A stretch of 7,053 nt of DNA. Origin: an uncultured Fusobacteriaceae bacterium (GTDB taxonomy: Bacteria > Fusobacteriota > Fusobacteriia > Fusobacteriales > Fusobacteriaceae). Shown piece by piece: positions 5,020-7,053 of this stretch. A model generated the notes under the pieces. It saw nothing but the letters and a program-made list of their open reading frames with translations, searched no databases and was not told the origin of the DNA. The first letter of the stretch is position 1; each line of letters opens with the position of its first letter. The translations under genes were made by a program, and so were the position numbers. The DNA is taken from the NCBI GenBank assembly GCA_947072715.1, contig CAMTJB010000049.1, forward strand, positions 1-7,053, in the 5' to 3' direction.

Positions 5020-6162
5020 CTAGTTAAAAAAAGCAATTATAAACTCTAAAATATCGCTGCTAGATTGTAAAGATTTAAAGTTAATATTGTTAGAGTTTCC
5101 TCCACCCTTTACATCATATTTAGCTTTTAATTCAATTAAAATTTTAGAACAATCAACTTTAGAAGATGATATAGAAAAATTATTATCTGAATAAGTAATA
5201 AGGAGATATTTCAATTCGCTAGTTAAAAATAATTTTTTAACAAAATCGTTAATTTCACGACTTTCATCTATAAAAAATAGATTAAAATTACCAATTTCAG
5301 AAGTATTAAGTATCTTTTTAGGATTTAATAAAAGATCTTTAAATATTAAATTAGAGTATTTAATTTCTAATTCTTTCTTTTCTTTTTCAACTCTTTTTTT
5401 ATCATCCATATTTTTATCTATCATTGTGATTAGATTTTCAGGTTGACAACTAAATTTTACTCCTAATTTGCTAATGATATCATGTTTGAAATTATAGTCT
5501 AAGATAGCTTTATTTCCAGAAACAAAATAAAATCTAGTATAAATAGATTTTATTCTTTCGTAGCCTAAAATCTTAAAAATTTTGATGTCTTTAGTATTTT
5601 TTACGTGAAGCCCAGCACAAGCGTTAAAATCTTCGGGGAAAGTACTTAAAATTCTTACGTCACCTTTTATCTTGTCAGGAATATTTTTTCTATCTCCAAT
5701 AATAGGTTGAGCCTCTTCTAAACTACATATTTTTTCTATAACTTCAAATCCATTTTTTATTTTTAGATTAACTTCATTTTCTAATTCTGTTATCATTTCA
5801 GGGGTAACATCACTAACATCAAAATCAAGTGTACAGTAGTTTTCAGCCATTCTAAATCCCGCAGTTCTCCAACCATATTTGAAGAATGCTATAGCTGAAA
5901 AAACATGCTCACCAGAATGATTTTCTCTAGCATCATCTCTTCTAGTAGGATCAATATTATAGTCGTATTCTCCCATTTCTAATGGAGTATCGATAATAAT
6001 ATCTTTATCTAGAACTTCAATAATATTAGCTTTTCCAATAACCCCTAAATCTCCAAGTTGTCCCCCTTTTCCATTTGGATAAAACTCTTCACCTTCTAAA
6101 TATTCAAAAGATATCTTGTAGTTTTTTTCACACTTCTCACAATTTAAAATTCTTAATTTCAT
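5020..6162 (-). CDS. Alanyl-tRNA editing protein, long AlaX type with DHHA1-like C-terminus
   Basis: This 380-residue protein should hydrolyse mischarged tRNA-Ala (Ser- or Gly-tRNA-Ala) in trans, protecting translation from mis-incorporation. What I see: the N-terminal barrel motif FYPNGKGGQLGDLG (27-40), and the zinc-site motif HSGEH (82-86), which matches the HxxxH of AlaRS/ThrRS second additional domains. CAGLH (182-186) supplies the expected CxxxH pair, so H82, H86, C182 and H186 are all present. A charged, probably coiled-coil stretch follows at about 245-275. The C-terminal part ends with VKGGGNSNN (351-359), as in the glycine-rich loop of DHHA1 domains. Length and architecture fit AlaX-L rather than the short forms or full AlaRS; no aminoacylation domain precedes it. 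The ATG (6162) follows GAGAGG with seven bases of spacing. The C-terminal half is weakly conserved and rich in Lys, Ile and Asn. Its gene is probably transcribed separately; no strong terminator follows. Confidence 0.88.
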   Translation of the reverse strand: MKLRILNCEKCEKNYKISFEYLEGEEFYPNGKGGQLGDLGVIGKANIIEVLDKDIIIDTPLEMGEYDYNIDPTRRDDARENHSGEHVFSAIAFFKYGWRTAGFRMAENYCTLDFDVSDVTPEMITELENEVNLKIKNGFEVIEKICSLEEAQPIIGDRKNIPDKIKGDVRILSTFPEDFNACAGLHVKNTKDIKIFKILGYERIKSIYTRFYFVSGNKAILDYNFKHDIISKLGVKFSCQPENLITMIDKNMDDKKRVEKEKKELEIKYSNLIFKDLLLNPKKILNTSEIGNFNLFFIDESREINDFVKKLFLTSELKYLLITYSDNNFSISSSKVDCSKILIELKAKYDVKGGGNSNNINFKSLQSSSDILEFIIAFFN

Positions 6163-6226
6163 TAATTAACCTCTCTTTATAATATATTCTAAGCATTGAT
6201 TATTAAAAATGCATATTCTAATTAAT

Positions 6227-6255
6227 AGTATACAATTTTTTTTAATAGAACTAAA
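6227..6255 (-). promoter_or_regulatory. Possible promoter of the alanyl-tRNA editing gene
   Basis: TATACT (6232-6227; 5 of 6) lies about 65 bases before the start codon, with a weak -35 TTTAGT (6255-6250) 17 bases upstream. The AT-rich context makes false matches easy. Confidence 0.35.
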
Positions 6256-6264
6256 TAAAAAATC

Positions 6265-6276
6265 TTAGATATCTAA
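6265..6276. repeat. 12-bp palindrome TTAGAT/ATCTAA
   Basis: A perfect zero-spacer palindrome lies in the divergent region between the editing-protein gene (minus) and the tRNA gene (plus), just upstream of the former's possible -35. It may be an operator or chance in AT-rich DNA. Confidence 0.3.
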
Positions 6277-6338
6277 TATAAAATTCTTAAAAATAGGGGG
6301 TTTGAGATGAAAAAAATGTTGAAAAATTCAAATAAAAG

Positions 6339-6367
6339 TTGACATAGAAATAATAATAGAGTATTAT
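6339..6367 (+). promoter_or_regulatory. Promoter of tRNA-Leu(CAA)
   Basis: A perfect -35 TTGACA (6339-6344), a 17-base spacer and TATTAT (6362-6367; 5 of 6) precede the mature tRNA by 17 bases. This is the best promoter match in the window. Transcription should start near 6374, giving a leader of about ten bases. Confidence 0.88.
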
Positions 6368-6384
6368 TCAATGGTAAGAATTAA

Positions 6385-6470
6385 GCCTAGGTGGTGAAAT
6401 GGTAGACGCGGCGGACTCAAAATCCGCTTCCTTCAGTGGAATAAGGGTTCGAGTCCCTTCTTAGGCACCA
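6385..6470 (+). tRNA. tRNA-Leu, anticodon CAA
   Basis: This is a full class II tRNA of 86 bases including the encoded CCA end (6468-6470). The acceptor stem GCCTAGG (6385-6391) pairs with CTTAGGC (6460-6466) with one G-U pair. The D-arm holds the GTG/CGC stem and a GG-containing loop. The anticodon stem GCGGA/TCCGC (6411-6415, 6423-6427) encloses CTCAAAA with anticodon CAA (6418-6420), which reads UUG. A long variable arm TTCC/GGAA (6428-6441) and a T-arm AAGGG-TTCGAGT-CCCTT (6443-6459) follow. A discriminator A and the long variable arm are both expected for bacterial tRNA-Leu. It is a single-gene transcription unit with its own promoter and terminator. Confidence 0.98.
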
Positions 6471-6503
6471 TAAAAATAAATAATTTTTTTATAAAATAAA
6501 GTG

Positions 6504-6542
6504 AAATCATATTTAAGTTAAGTCTTAAGTATGATTTTTTTT
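6504..6542 (+). terminator. Rho-independent terminator of tRNA-Leu
   Basis: A 14-bp stem (6504-6517 with 6524-6537, one G-U pair, six-base loop TTAAGT) runs into eight T residues (6535-6542). It starts 34 bases after the tRNA. Confidence 0.88.
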
Positions 6543-6559
6543 AGATTTCTAAAGTTTTT

Positions 6560-6640
6560 ATGAGGAATTTGCAAGAAAGTAAGGATAAAGTGAAGTATAT
6601 GATAGAAGAGATAAAGAAAAAAAAATCCTCCTATGTCTAA
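6560..6640 (+). CDS. Possible 26-codon small ORF (doubtful)
   Basis: ATG at 6560 opens a 26-residue frame, rich in Lys and Glu (MRNLQESKDKVKYMIEEIKK...), ending at TAA 6640. Its last codons lie inside the terminator hairpin and no Shine-Dalgarno sequence is visible upstream. It also sits downstream of the tRNA terminator without an obvious promoter. It may be a decayed gene remnant or chance coding in AT-rich DNA. I do not recognise it. Confidence 0.12.
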   Translation: MRNLQESKDKVKYMIEEIKKKKSSYV

Positions 6641-6659
6641 AACATAAGAGGATTTTTTT
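6617..6659. terminator. Bidirectional terminator between tRNA-Leu and der
   Basis: A long hairpin has outer arms A7TCCTC (6619-6630) and GAGGAT7 (6648-6659), an inner TATGT/ACATA stem (6632-6636, 6642-6646), one mismatch and a five-base loop. It is followed by T runs on either strand (nine Ts on the minus strand, seven on the plus strand). It lies 31 bases after the der stop codon and mainly ends der transcription, while backing up the tRNA terminator. Confidence 0.88.
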
Positions 6660-6690
6660 ATTTATAAAAATTTAATTTTAATTAATTAGA

Positions 6691-7053
6691 TTACTCAGAC
6701 TTATCATTCTTATGATCGAAGATAACGTCAATAGGAGAACCTTCAAATCCAAATGCTTCTCTTAATTTGTTTTCTATATATCTAGAGTAAGAGAAGTGAA
6801 CTAACTCAGGATAGTTACAGAATAATACAAATCTTGGTGGAGCAGAAGATATTTGTGTAGCATAGTTAATTTTTACAACTCTACCTTTTCTTGTTGGCGG
6901 AGTGTTCATCATTATAGCATCTTTAATAACAGTATTAAGAAGTCCAGTAGATATTCTCTTAGTGTACTCATCAAATACATTATCAGCTTGCTCTAATAGT
7001 TTAGAAGTTCTTTGTCCAGTAAGAGCAGAAACAAACTCGATTGGAGCATAACT
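6691..7053 (-). CDS. der: Ribosome-assembly GTPase Der (EngA), C-terminal part
   Basis: The window holds the last 120 codons of Der, a tandem-GTPase essential for 50S subunit maturation; the start lies beyond the right edge. What I see: reading in from the edge, YAPIEFVSALTGQRTSKLLE contains the G5-like SAL motif of the second GTPase domain. The KH-like C-terminal domain follows with NTPPTRKGRVVKINYATQ, the diagnostic APPRFVLFCNYPELVHFSYSRYIEN, and the end LREAFGFEGSPIDVIFDHKND. Both match Der in its family order and length. The frame stays open from 7053 to the stop at 6691; shorter starts such as ATG 6912 are internal. It converges on tRNA-Leu, with a shared terminator at 6617-6659. Confidence 0.95.
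   Translation of the reverse strand, partial: SYAPIEFVSALTGQRTSKLLEQADNVFDEYTKRISTGLLNTVIKDAIMMNTPPTRKGRVVKINYATQISSAPPRFVLFCNYPELVHFSYSRYIENKLREAFGFEGSPIDVIFDHKNDKSE

Larger units (their letters stand above)
6163..6384. other. Divergent intergenic region between alaX-like gene and tRNA-Leu
   Basis: This AT-rich segment contains a possible minus-strand promoter for the editing protein (6227-6255), a short palindrome (6265-6276) and the strong tRNA promoter (6339-6367). A plus-strand 11-codon frame (6307-6342) with a G-rich Shine-Dalgarno-like sequence is present, but its stop overlaps the tRNA -35 and it is too short to support. Confidence 0.6.

Noticed and set aside
6319..6331. Inverted repeat TTGAA-AAA-TTCAA just before the tRNA promoter
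   Set aside because: Short arms in very AT-rich DNA; the strong consensus promoter needs no regulator here.
6307..6342. Plus-strand 11-codon frame MKKMLKNSNKS with an AGGGGG Shine-Dalgarno-like sequence six bases upstream
   Set aside because: Too short, no promoter seen, and its stop overlaps the tRNA -35; probably chance.
6691..6912. Stand-alone 73-residue protein starting at ATG 6912
   Set aside because: The frame continues open to the window edge and encodes contiguous Der sequence; the ATG is internal.
1..7053. Search for CRISPR arrays, insertion sequences, tRNA-linked integration sites and defence genes
   Set aside because: No regularly spaced repeats, transposase motifs, integrase or duplicated tRNA 3' end were seen; content is housekeeping and core metabolism.

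Overview
The window is strongly AT-rich, with genes packed mostly on the minus strand, consensus AGGAGG ribosome binding sites and class II (ferredoxin-dependent) oxoacid metabolism. This fits an anaerobic, amino-acid-fermenting low-GC bacterium. A member of the Fusobacteriota (Fusobacterium, Cetobacterium or a relative) is my best guess from protein flavour and composition. That is an inference; a clostridial relative cannot be excluded from the sequence alone.

Reading from left to right, all protein genes are on the minus strand. (1) Positions 1-835 hold the N-terminal 278 codons of a COG2509-type FAD-dependent dehydrogenase, whose 3' end lies outside the window. (2) An HU-family DNA-binding protein (951-1253) follows, with its own terminator (889-930) and a leader/promoter region (about 1270-1440). 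(3) Positions 1561-4126 hold a four-gene cluster for a 2-oxoacid:ferredoxin oxidoreductase, most likely the 2-ketoisovalerate (VOR) type. In transcription order it runs ferredoxin-like delta, alpha (VorB), TPP-binding beta and gamma, and it ends in a clear terminator (1511-1550). (4) A P-loop ATPase of the MinD/ParA/CobQ superfamily (4195-4872) lies directly upstream of the cluster and is probably co-transcribed at least in part. (5) A long AlaX-type alanyl-tRNA editing protein with a DHHA1-like tail is at 5020-6162. (6) A plus-strand tRNA-Leu(CAA) gene (6385-6470) has a near-consensus promoter and a strong terminator. (7) The C-terminal 120 codons of the ribosome-assembly GTPase Der (6691-7053, minus) converge on the tRNA and share a bidirectional terminator with it.

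Functionally, the VOR cluster oxidatively decarboxylates branched-chain (or related) 2-oxoacids to acyl-CoA and passes electrons to ferredoxin, a core step of amino-acid fermentation. The alpha-beta and beta-gamma junctions both use a TAATG stop/start overlap, with the Shine-Dalgarno sequence inside the last codons of the upstream gene, which suggests tight translational coupling. The remaining genes are housekeeping: nucleoid architecture, translation fidelity, tRNA and ribosome assembly.

I see no mobile element, CRISPR array, prophage or defence island. The points most worth a second look are the uncharacterised ATPase linked to VOR, and two palindromic elements that sit in or over putative promoters (before the VOR genes and before HU). 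I do not see convincing evidence of a wholly new system.
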